Assembly (NCBI GenBank): GCA_014523695.1
Contig: JAATVS010000086.1
Span: 1-5,375, forward strand
DNA from: Nitrososphaerales archaeon TH5895
Lineage (GTDB): Archaea > Thermoproteota > Nitrososphaeria > Nitrososphaerales > Nitrososphaeraceae
DNA: 5,375 nucleotides
Direction of reading: 5' to 3'
Positions 1 to 5,249 of this stretch are shown piece after piece (position 1 is the first letter of the stretch; the number at the start of each line of letters is the position of its first letter). The notes under the pieces are model-generated. The model ran no database searches. It saw nothing but the letters and a program-made list of their open reading frames with translations, and had not been told where the DNA came from. The translations under genes and the position numbers were made by a program.

Positions 1-490
1 CCCCAGACTCCTCTAGCATATCTTTCCAGTAGTACATTCCTCTGACATCGGTCCACAACCAGATTCCATACACCTTGTCATTATACGATCCTCCATCCCA
101 ATTTACCTCATACCAGTCTGAGGCTGAACGATTCCAATTCTCGATGTATGGAGTGAGATCTGTCAGTAACCCCTTTCCGGCAAACTCACCAAGCCATATT
201 TGATCAACAGACATTAGATCAACGGGGGTATTATTAGTCATTGCCTTCAAGAATTCTGTCCTTTCGTTTGGGTGTTGAAGTTGATTATACGCGATTTCTA
301 TTTGCATCTCTGGATGTTGTTTGCGAAGTTCCGACAGGGCCTCCTCCATAATACTTCTCCACCTTTCCTCGTCTCCCAAGTTGTCAAGGATAGTTGTAAG
401 GGTAACATTTTGTTTCTGAGCTGATGTTGTCAGCACATCAAAATTTATGATGGCAGATAGACTGCTACAGCCTATCAAGATGGACATCAT
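1..490 (-). CDS. ABC transporter extracellular solute-binding protein, family 1 (N-terminal part, cut by the window)
   Basis: This is the substrate-capturing lipoprotein or secreted subunit of an ABC importer, probably for sugars or oligosaccharides. It acts outside the membrane and delivers ligand to a permease pair not seen here. From the ATG at 490, 163 codons are visible. A hydrophobic N-terminus (about 1-24) is followed by a mature start near QKQNVTL. Then come the first alpha/beta lobe, a DLMSVDQIWLGEFAGKG stretch (about 91-107) leading into LTDLTPYIE, and YNDKVYGIWLWTD (about 136-148) followed by YYWKDMLEESG. The last two are hallmark positions of SBP_bac_1 proteins. Usual length is about 400-450 residues, so well over half lies beyond the left edge. 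The start is uncertain. ATG 490 gives a very short signal sequence. In-frame GTG 505 or TTG 511 would place an arginine before the hydrophobic run and put the lipobox-like LIGC at a normal distance. The gene is divergent from the histidine kinase. The family call is firm; the ligand is unknown. Confidence 0.88.
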   Translation of the reverse strand, partial: MMSILIGCSSLSAIINFDVLTTSAQKQNVTLTTILDNLGDEERWRSIMEEALSELRKQHPEMQIEIAYNQLQHPNERTEFLKAMTNNTPVDLMSVDQIWLGEFAGKGLLTDLTPYIENWNRSASDWYEVNWDGGSYNDKVYGIWLWTDVRGMYYWKDMLEESG

Positions 491-536
491 AATCGCGCTT
501 CGCACGAGCAACAGGGTATTAAGGTTGTACTTAGCC

Positions 537-545
537 TTAAATAAG
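537..545 (-). promoter_or_regulatory. TATA-like box for the solute-binding protein gene
   Basis: Read on the minus strand the site is CTTATTTAA. A transcript starting about 25-28 bp downstream would begin near 513. That makes the TTG at 511 or GTG at 505 nearly leaderless starts and leaves a leader of about 20 nt for the ATG at 490. No Shine-Dalgarno sequence precedes the ATG, which suits short-leader archaeal transcripts. The left arm of an inverted repeat overlaps its upstream edge. Confidence 0.5.
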
Positions 546-571
546 TATCGTATACAGATGATAACGATACT
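544..571. promoter_or_regulatory. Candidate operator: 8-bp perfect inverted repeat
   Basis: AGTATCGT (544-551) and its exact reverse complement ACGATACT (564-571) flank a 12-bp spacer. The half-site centres are 20 bp apart, about two helical turns, as expected for a dimeric DNA-binding protein on one face. The left arm touches the TATA-like box of the solute-binding protein gene, at the BRE/TATA boundary. That suggests control of that gene, with the kinase gene on the other side. Direct sight is limited to the repeat and its position; the regulatory role is inferred. Confidence 0.45.
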
Positions 572-728
572 ATGAGTTCCTCCATGCTAAGTAAATATTT
601 TAAGTTTCTAGCAAAATATTCAAATTTCTGCCGAGAACAAGTGTGCCGGAAACATGAATATCTAAAGACAAAATTAATTAGCGACATTCTTTATTTCTAA
701 TGTGAGTCGTTACGAAATCATTAGCGCC

Positions 729-736
729 ATATTTTA
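729..736 (+). promoter_or_regulatory. TATA-like box for the histidine kinase gene
   Basis: ATATTTTA is centred about 30 bp before the GTG at 763. With usual archaeal TATA-to-start spacing, transcription would begin at or just before that GTG, giving a leaderless mRNA. This supports the GTG as the true start despite the lack of a ribosome binding site. A weaker TTTATTTC at about 690-697 is an alternative. Confidence 0.4.
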
Positions 737-762
737 GGATAAAAAAGATAGGTGTTATTTCT

Positions 763-2547
763 GTGGTCTTAATTATTCTTTTTTCATACGGATTCTTCTT
801 TTACTTGCAGAATAGAACAGAAAGCGAAGTAAGGGAGAGCCTATTTGAGGAACAAAAGCAACGTCAATTAGAATCCACCAAGTCCATATCACAACATGTA
901 GGATCAGATCTTGACTTGGTCACTACTAGGTTATACGCTCTAGCCAATTCAAAATACTTGCAAAGTGGGGATTTTACAAGCGATGAAGCGCGATCTTTCC
1001 TAAAACAAAATTATGACAGGGTAGATAACGTAATCAACAAGTTATTTGTTTTGGATAAAAATGATATTATTTCCGCATCTATATCGAAACGAGGATCAGA
1101 ATCCTACCCAAGTGTTGATTTGTCGCTGAGAGACTGGGTAAGGGAAACAAAGGAAAGTCGCTTGCCAGTACTTTCCAATGGCTTTGAGAGCCTCGGAGTC
1201 TACAGTGTTTACATAACCCATCCTATAGTAAATAGAGAAACAAACGAGTATATCGGACTGGTTGGCACATCTATACCTACAGTAAATTTCTTTGAGGAAT
1301 ATGGAAATGTTCATGATATAAACTCTCCTTTCTTGGCAGTTTTTGATAAACGGGGAATTTTGTTGGCAGTAGGCGCCAGCCAAGATCTGATAGGAAAGAA
1401 TTTTTTTGAAGATTACGTACAGGGTTTTGTAAACCATAATACGATTCTAAATAATCTAACACATAGTCTCTTAGCTGGTAATTCAGGGTACGCTGTTTAT
1501 GATTATGGGAAAGGTGAGAGGTTAACCACACAGTATCCAGTAAATGTGAGTGGCGAACCTACTTACTTTGTTCAGGTAATCACACCTACTTCTACGATCT
1601 ATTCAAATATTGATAGTATTCTCGCTGAAGAATGGTTGACGATGTTTACATTACTTGCAGGTACTACAGCAGCTGTCGCAGTTTTAATATTGTTTCTAGT
1701 GAGGTGGAATAGTATATTAGGTAAGGAAGTTAAAAGAAGGACAGAAGATCTCGACAGATCAAATGAGCAATTAAAACTTGCCAATGAACAGCTTAGAAGC
1801 CAGGACAAGTTGCAGAGAGAGTTTATCAATACAGCAGCTCACGAGCTACGTACTCCCATTCAGCCTATTCTCGGCTTATCTGGTGTTCTCAGCTCTACAA
1901 TAAAAGATAAAAAACAACGTGAATTACTGGATGTAATAAGTAGAAATGCAAAGAGACTACAAAGACTCGCAGAAGATATCTTAGATATTGCAAGGATAGA
2001 GAGTAAGTCACTAAAGTTAGACAAAACTCAATTTAATTTAAATGAAGTTATAGAGGACGTAATAGATGAATATCGAGCAACTGTACGAGAAAATGAAGAG
2101 AAGAGAACCGTCACTTTTATTTTACGAGGTAGTAAAAGGGATATTTTTGTACAAGCAGATAAGCATAGGATTACACAGGTGATTACAAATCTCCTCAGTA
2201 ATGCTGTAAAGTTTACTATGAACGATAATTCTAGTAGTATAACGGTTTCAGTTGAAAGTAAACATAATGGTGACGATGATGATAATTATGCTTTAGTTAA
2301 GATTAAGGACACCGGTGATGGAATAGATCCTACAATCATGCCTCGCCTGTTCACCAAATTTTCGACAAAATCTAGTCACGGAACAGGATTGGGGCTATTC
2401 ATATGCAAGAGTATCATAGAAGCCCATGGAGGTAAGATATGGGCAAGAAACAATTATGAAGAAAAGGGTGCAACATTTTTCTTCACACTCCCTGTTATGA
2501 TAACTGAGGTGCAGGCGTCAAGGGGATCATTAACTAGTAATCGTTAG
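763..2547 (+). CDS. Membrane sensor histidine kinase with extracytoplasmic Cache-like domain
   Basis: This transmembrane kinase should sense an external ligand, autophosphorylate on histidine and pass the phosphate to a response regulator. The 594 residues divide as follows: TM1 at about 1-16; an extracytoplasmic double-Cache-like sensor at about 20-285 (core with LRDWVRETKES, VYSVYITHPIV and LVGTSIPTVNFF, then LAVFDKRGILLAVG); TM2 at about 290-313; a short charged coiled-coil linker at about 320-350; HisKA with FINTAAHELRTPIQPI and phospho-acceptor H360; and HATPase_c. The HATPase_c has an N-box around NLLSNAVKFT (N480), G1 DTGDG (516-520), F-box residues F530/F533 and G2 GTGLGL (540-545). 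All catalytic motifs are present, so it should be active. GTG 763 is the only ATG/GTG/TTG in frame after the upstream TGA at 703. It leaves TM1 short, while the untranslated in-frame codons just before it would encode KKIGVIS. There is no receiver domain and no adjacent regulator, so it is probably an orphan kinase. It is divergent from a sugar-type binding protein. Confidence 0.93.
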   Translation: MVLIILFSYGFFFYLQNRTESEVRESLFEEQKQRQLESTKSISQHVGSDLDLVTTRLYALANSKYLQSGDFTSDEARSFLKQNYDRVDNVINKLFVLDKNDIISASISKRGSESYPSVDLSLRDWVRETKESRLPVLSNGFESLGVYSVYITHPIVNRETNEYIGLVGTSIPTVNFFEEYGNVHDINSPFLAVFDKRGILLAVGASQDLIGKNFFEDYVQGFVNHNTILNNLTHSLLAGNSGYAVYDYGKGERLTTQYPVNVSGEPTYFVQVITPTSTIYSNIDSILAEEWLTMFTLLAGTTAAVAVLILFLVRWNSILGKEVKRRTEDLDRSNEQLKLANEQLRSQDKLQREFINTAAHELRTPIQPILGLSGVLSSTIKDKKQRELLDVISRNAKRLQRLAEDILDIARIESKSLKLDKTQFNLNEVIEDVIDEYRATVRENEEKRTVTFILRGSKRDIFVQADKHRITQVITNLLSNAVKFTMNDNSSSITVSVESKHNGDDDDNYALVKIKDTGDGIDPTIMPRLFTKFSTKSSHGTGLGLFICKSIIEAHGGKIWARNNYEEKGATFFFTLPVMITEVQASRGSLTSNR

Positions 2548-2708
2548 TCGTGTACTTGACTTAGCAGAGCCTACTCTTAACGCTGAAAACATATAGTCGT
2601 GTTATATCACATGAATTTGGATGGAATTCAGATCCTGATTCAAGATCAAGCCGTCGGTGAATAATCATCTAACGTCTATATTATGGACCCATCTACTATA
2701 ACCTTCTG

Positions 2709-2918
2709 TTACTCTACGAATCCATACTTCTTGTATTTTTCCATTGGTATACGAATCACAATAGGTGTGCCATGATAAATAATTCTATCCAGTAACCCAC
2801 CGAGTGCAATGGTAATTTGATATATTTGAGCGTGGGACTTTGATAAACTTGAACCGTAACAAACAAAGGCAGGACGGGCGTGGGTTGAGCAGAGAACAAG
2901 AATGATCTGGTCGCCCAT
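2709..2918 (-). CDS. Small hypothetical protein (69 aa)
   Basis: I do not recognise this family. The ORF encodes 69 residues from the ATG at 2918. The frame is open further upstream through a TTG at 2936, but that adds only LHQVLG-type residues. The predicted protein alternates hydrophobic strand-like segments (QIILVLCSTHARPAFVCYG) with a helix (SHAQIYQITIALGGLLDRII) and a second strand segment (GTPIVIRIPMEKYKKYGFVE). That looks like a compact cytoplasmic alpha/beta fold. It has two cysteines and no signal peptide or membrane segment. Its composition is protein-like (balanced charges, amphipathic pattern), which argues for a real or recently real gene. It lies head-to-head with the THEP1 fragment starting 18 bp away and could itself be a truncated remnant. 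No clear promoter is seen. Confidence 0.5.
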   Translation of the reverse strand: MGDQIILVLCSTHARPAFVCYGSSLSKSHAQIYQITIALGGLLDRIIYHGTPIVIRIPMEKYKKYGFVE

Positions 2919-2935
2919 ACCTAACACTTGGTGCA

Positions 2936-3157
2936 ATGTGGTTGTGGTTTCATACCATACCTGATGAGATTGGTCCTATGGAACTTGAATCAAAAGAGTT
3001 TGTAGAAGTCGTGGAGAATTTACTTAGTACCGCCGAGAAAGTAATTGTAGTTCTGCATCAGAGCCTAGAACATACATTAACCGATAAGTTTAGAAAAAAA
3101 TCCAGTACTTTGATCAACATCAATCTGGAAAACAGGGGAGGGCTTACCCAAACATAG
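2936..3157 (+). pseudogene. C-terminal fragment of a THEP1-type nucleoside-triphosphatase
   Basis: THEP1/NTPase_1 proteins hydrolyse nucleoside triphosphates using a Walker A P-loop near the N-terminus and a Walker B reading roughly DEIGxMEL. Here DEIGPMEL lies at codons 10-17. It is followed by the family's usual SKEFVEVVENLL helix, a VIVVLH strand and a final LENRGGL segment, so the C-terminal part is nearly complete. About 100 residues, including the P-loop, are missing: upstream plus-strand DNA has no matching frame and is occupied by the minus-strand small ORF. The first nine codons (MWLWFHTIP) do not look native. One frame over, codons reading NVVVV (from 2935) stand where the strand before DEIG should be, separated from it by 13 bp containing a CATACCATAC repeat. 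This suggests a 5' truncation plus a small frameshifting insertion. The motif match is good; the pseudogene status is inferred. Confidence 0.7.
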
Positions 3158-3236
3158 CTCTATAGATTATCAACCTAAACCATCCTTACAATACAATAAT
3201 TACTGCTCACACTTGAAAAGTTAGTAGACGCCTTTT

Positions 3237-3469
3237 TCATGATTCAAGGGTCAACTCGATTGTGAACTTCAACTAATTTTTACTAGAAGTTCTTCCTAAA
3301 GTATCCGTATTTCATCTTTGTTGACCCCAAAATAGGCTGCCAACTTCTTGATCAACTCTAGATTCACTTTATTTCCTTTCGGTCTGGATTTTAGCGCTAT
3401 CGTGATCTCATCTTGATCAACTATAAGTTTACCTGTTGAATGGAATTTCACAAAGATAGTAAACCTCAC
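3237..3469 (-). pseudogene. Decayed DUF167 / UPF0235 (YggU-like) protein gene
   Basis: DUF167 proteins are small (about 70-100 aa) alpha/beta proteins of uncertain function, found in bacteria and archaea. From GTG 3469 the frame gives MRFTIFVKF, a short turn, then DEITIALKSRPKGNKVNLEL, KKLAAYFGV and NKDEIRIL. This follows the family order: two beta strands, the basic substrate-like loop with conserved K/R-P-x-G-K/N, and a helix. It ends at TAG 3296-3298, exactly where the family continues with an SG-x-T/K-S-x-K tail. That tail is found one frame over from 3296: GRTSSKN, then TAG, then LKFTIELTLES and TGA at 3237-3239. One base appears to be lost after the IRIL codons, and one internal stop lies in the tail. 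The gene is therefore broken twice. No functional start signal is evident. Family recognition rests on motif order, without a database search. Confidence 0.65.
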
Positions 3470-3740
3470 ACATATTGGAACTGATATCTTTTCTTACTTT
3501 TTTGAGAAGTGCTACTTTAACTTAATAGGGGACGAGACACTGAGGTTCAAAATCCAAAGGTGGGCCCAAGGGGCTCTGGTAAGACTTTAAAGTGTTCTCA
3601 AAGATCACGAGGAGGACTGTTCAATACGGCTTGGTCTAGGGTAGAGGATACTTGCTTGTTGGATACTAAAATACAGGAAATTAACACACCGAAATTTGGT
3701 GTAGTAGATTAGACGTATGGATAGAGCCTGCATTTTCTTC

Positions 3741-3749
3741 CATATAGTA
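3741..3749 (+). promoter_or_regulatory. TATA-like box, possible promoter of the PH/SHOCT gene
   Basis: CATATAGTA would place a transcript start near 3770, giving a leader of about 60 nt before the TTG at 3833. A longer leader fits the presence of a GGGGAG Shine-Dalgarno-like site. The quasi-palindrome at 3686-3702 lies about 45 bp upstream and could bind a regulator. The assignment is weak because AT-rich strings are common here. Confidence 0.3.
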
Positions 3750-3816
3750 TTAGTATGAGCACTTCTTCTTCTGAACGAGTTAAACAAAGAAATGAGTTTC
3801 ACTGGTGATTAGTTGT

Positions 3817-3822
3817 GGGGAG
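3817..3822 (+). promoter_or_regulatory. Shine-Dalgarno-like GGGGAG
   Basis: GGGGAG ends 10 nt before the TTG at 3833 and only 3 nt before an out-of-frame ATG at 3826 that reads MNFD and stops. The spacing to the TTG is workable and supports it as the start of the PH/SHOCT protein. Confidence 0.4.
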
Positions 3823-3832
3823 AAAATGAACT

Positions 3833-4438
3833 TTGATTGATGAGAAAAAAGATCAAATTGGATATAAGACTACACTCGATAAAAAACTAGAACATTGGCA
3901 CAAGACGACTAAACCGGTGGAGACAACCAACGCTGATGCAAAGACGGGGATTGACAAGATGTTAACTGAAGGCGAACAAATACTAATTAATGCAGACCAG
4001 AGCAGAATGATGCCAGGCGGTAGCATAGCCACACCAAACTCTATCTTTGTGACAAACAAACGTATTATCTTTAGGAATCCAAGAATGTGGGGTCTTAAGG
4101 TAGATCTGATGGACTACGCATATACAGATCTTGCAAACGTGGAGCTTCATAAAGGCATTTTTACTACCGAAATAGAACTAACTCCCAGATTTAATTCGGA
4201 AAAAGTGAAGCTGCCAGCGGTTTCAAAGGAAGCTGCAGAGGAGTTGTTCGGTGCCATAAGAAAAGGCATGCACGGGGATTTCGGACTGGGTGATGGTACA
4301 GGCAATTTAGTAGTACAGCAACAGAGACCCGATGATCCCATTTCAAAACTGGAAAGACTCTCAGCTTTGAAAGACAAAGGCATGATATCAGATAAGGAGT
4401 TCGGGGCAGTAAAGACAAGACTTCTGAGTGAGATATGA
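3833..4438 (+). CDS. PH-like (YokE-type) domain protein with C-terminal SHOCT domain
   Basis: This is a 201-residue cytoplasmic protein. A charged N-terminal region (1-42, rich in K and T) precedes a bacterial-PH-like domain at about 43-147. That domain has the sequence GEQIL, then IFVTNKRIIFRNPRMWGLK (71-89), then DYAYTDLANVELHKG and a strand-rich EIELTP...KVKLP section ending in an EEL...IRKGM helix. The VTNKRIIF stretch is the signature of this fold. A Gly/Gln-rich linker (about 148-167) leads to a SHOCT domain at 168-200 (DPISKLERLSALKDKGMISDKEF). SHOCT is a short helical module, typically C-terminal, thought to mediate oligomerisation. No enzyme activity is suggested, and no membrane segment is present. 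A TGA at 3827 closes the frame upstream, so TTG 3833 is the first usable start. ATG 3959 (M43), at the domain edge, is the alternative. Its stop lies 46 bp from the end of a broken minus-strand gene. The physiological role is unknown. Confidence 0.88.
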   Translation: MIDEKKDQIGYKTTLDKKLEHWHKTTKPVETTNADAKTGIDKMLTEGEQILINADQSRMMPGGSIATPNSIFVTNKRIIFRNPRMWGLKVDLMDYAYTDLANVELHKGIFTTEIELTPRFNSEKVKLPAVSKEAAEELFGAIRKGMHGDFGLGDGTGNLVVQQQRPDDPISKLERLSALKDKGMISDKEFGAVKTRLLSEI

Positions 4439-4484
4439 ACCAAAAGCGCTGCTGTCTTGGCAGTATTTGGTTTCCTAATCCTGT

Positions 4485-4850
4485 TCAAGGCTGTTTTCGA
4501 CTCGAGTCTCCACCCCATTTCATTTTCCTGCCTTTTTCTAAAACTTCCTGTAATGCCTTACCAGTATTTTGTCAAACGTTATCAAACTTTTTCAATGCTG
4601 CATGTATTTTTTCAGCAATGTCTTTGTAAACAACCGCCTCTAATATGGCACGGTCCGTCTCACATTCTTCACTTATCTTTATGAATTTCAAAAACTCCTG
4701 AGTCAAATCCTGCTTGATATTTGCGTACTCACGCTTTGTTTGATTCACGGTATCGGGTTCAACCTGCTCTTCATCAACAAGCCTATTGGCAAGGTCGCGT
4801 AGCCTTCTTTCCCTCTCTTCGGGCTATACATAACTACCTGAGGCAGACAT
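4485..4850 (-). pseudogene. Unrecognised charged helical protein gene interrupted by TAG and TGA
   Basis: I do not recognise the family. From ATG 4850 one frame runs 122 codons with only two interruptions, TAG at 4824-4826 (codon 9) and TGA at 4572-4574. It then ends at TGA 4485-4487. The part after the first stop reads PEERERRLRDLANRLVDEEQ and continues in a strongly charged, helix-forming style (TKREYANIKQDL, EFLKFIKISEECETDRAILE, IAEKIHAALKKFDNV). After the TGA the same helical character continues (GKALQEVLEKGRKMKW) to a basic tail. Consistent coding-like composition across the interruptions suggests a gene of about 120 aa inactivated by two nonsense changes. If only the middle block is translated, it would be about 83 codons without a good start. 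It lies convergent to the PH/SHOCT gene. The final block could instead be chance, with the gene ending at 4572. Confidence 0.5.
4518..4538 (+). terminator. T-rich tract, possible terminator of the PH/SHOCT gene
   Basis: About 80 bp after the PH/SHOCT stop, the plus strand carries runs of T (TTT, TTTT and TTTTT) broken by C and G. Archaeal terminators are usually U-rich tracts without a stem-loop, so this is plausible. It lies inside the broken minus-strand frame, which lowers confidence. Confidence 0.25.
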
Positions 4851-5183
4851 GACTAAACTAATTTCACCGCTGGAGTATTTTGGCTTTTTTTTATCAATGC
4901 CAAAACATTTAGAATAGAGAAAATGCGTATGCGTTTGATTAATGGTGGAAAAAATGAATAAAGGGTCTCCCTTATCCGCTTGCTACGCCAATGATTCCGT
5001 TAGTTTGCTAGTTTCAATATTGGACCGAATGTCTGACCACTACCTGTACCTATTCTAGCAACTGACTCAGAGATGCTACTGGCTCATTGGATTAAATTTG
5101 AACGTTGCCAACATGCAAGACATGATCTGACAAAAGATCTTCATATCGTCAGGAGCAGTTTTTAGTCAGTCATATAACAACTA
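4851..5183. other. Intergenic stretch without a recognisable gene
   Basis: No gene is seen in either direction. The region has short frames only: a 34-codon plus-strand frame from ATG 4954, and a 27-codon stop-to-stop frame on the minus strand at 5000-5083. Neither shows a domain or a ribosome binding site. It contains the inverted repeat TTTTGGC/GCCAAAA at 4878-4905 near the start of the broken minus-strand gene. It ends at the promoter of the transporter gene. Given the relics to its left, it may be older eroded coding DNA. Confidence 0.5.
4878..4905. repeat. Inverted repeat with T8 loop
   Basis: TTTTGGC (4878-4884) and GCCAAAA (4899-4905) are perfect 7-bp complements flanking a 14-nt spacer that begins with eight Ts. 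It lies 28-55 bp upstream of the ATG of the broken minus-strand gene, so it may be an operator left over from its promoter. A hairpin in RNA is also possible. Confidence 0.35.
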
Positions 5184-5193
5184 TTATATATAA
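5184..5193 (+). promoter_or_regulatory. TATA box of the transporter gene
   Basis: TTATATATAA is the closest match to an archaeal TATA box in the window. Transcription would start near 5213, leaving a leader of about 37 nt that contains the Shine-Dalgarno-like site. Confidence 0.6.
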
Positions 5194-5235
5194 ACAATTT
5201 TTAGAAACAAATCAAAATTGAACTCATTAGTTATC

Positions 5236-5242
5236 GAGGGTG
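5236..5242 (+). promoter_or_regulatory. Shine-Dalgarno-like GAGGGTG
   Basis: GAGGGTG ends 7 nt before the ATG at 5250. It is close to the archaeal GGAGGTGA consensus, which fixes the transporter start. Confidence 0.5.
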
Positions 5243-5249
5243 TCGATCT

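Larger units (their letters stand above)
3470..3832. other. Gene-poor stretch with one short open frame
   Basis: No convincing gene lies in these 363 bp. The plus strand has an open frame from 3521 to 3712. From GTG 3560 it would give 50 residues starting MGPRGSGKT, a Walker A-like string, with no known family following it. The segment 3541-3580 is more GC-rich than its surroundings and contains GCCC-AAG-GGGC (3564-3574), a minimal hairpin. A quasi-palindrome ACACC...GGTGT occupies 3686-3702. CATATAGTA (3741-3749) is a TATA-like string ahead of the PH/SHOCT gene. A minus-strand ORF of 65 codons here has no protein-like features and is not called. Confidence 0.5.

Noticed and set aside
487..687. 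66-codon minus-strand ORF overlapping the divergent promoter region
   Set aside because: It covers the TATA boxes and the inverted repeat, ends inside the binding-protein start region, and its cysteine-rich, patternless product looks non-coding.
3346..3422. 12-bp direct repeat TCTTGATCAACT at 3346-3357 and 3411-3422
   Set aside because: Both copies lie inside the DUF167-like coding sequence in different frames, built on the common palindrome TTGATCAA. This is probably coincidence.
3541..3580. tRNA 3'-end-like string (GGTTCAAAATCC followed by GGTGGGCCCA)
   Set aside because: The T-loop has an extra A, the T-stem does not pair, and no anticodon arm or matching acceptor strand is found nearby. 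An att-site remnant cannot be supported either, as there is no integrase.
3605..3802. 65-codon minus-strand ORF
   Set aside because: There is no start signal and no recognisable motif, and it runs antisense to the promoter region of the PH/SHOCT gene.
4435..4684. Two plus-strand ORFs after the PH/SHOCT gene
   Set aside because: They are antisense to the coding-like minus-strand frame, rich in F, S and C, and lack a ribosome binding site; they are shadows.
4572..4826. Recoding of TAG as pyrrolysine or TGA as selenocysteine in the interrupted gene
   Set aside because: These systems are not known in the inferred group, no recoding element is visible, and one gene using both would be extraordinary. 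Nonsense mutation is simpler.
5000..5083. Protein-like 27-codon minus-strand stretch between stops
   Set aside because: It is too short and unsupported; frames of this length occur by chance throughout.
5116..5155. CTGAC...GTCAG inverted repeat ahead of the transporter gene
   Set aside because: Only five base pairs with a long spacer, well within chance expectation.
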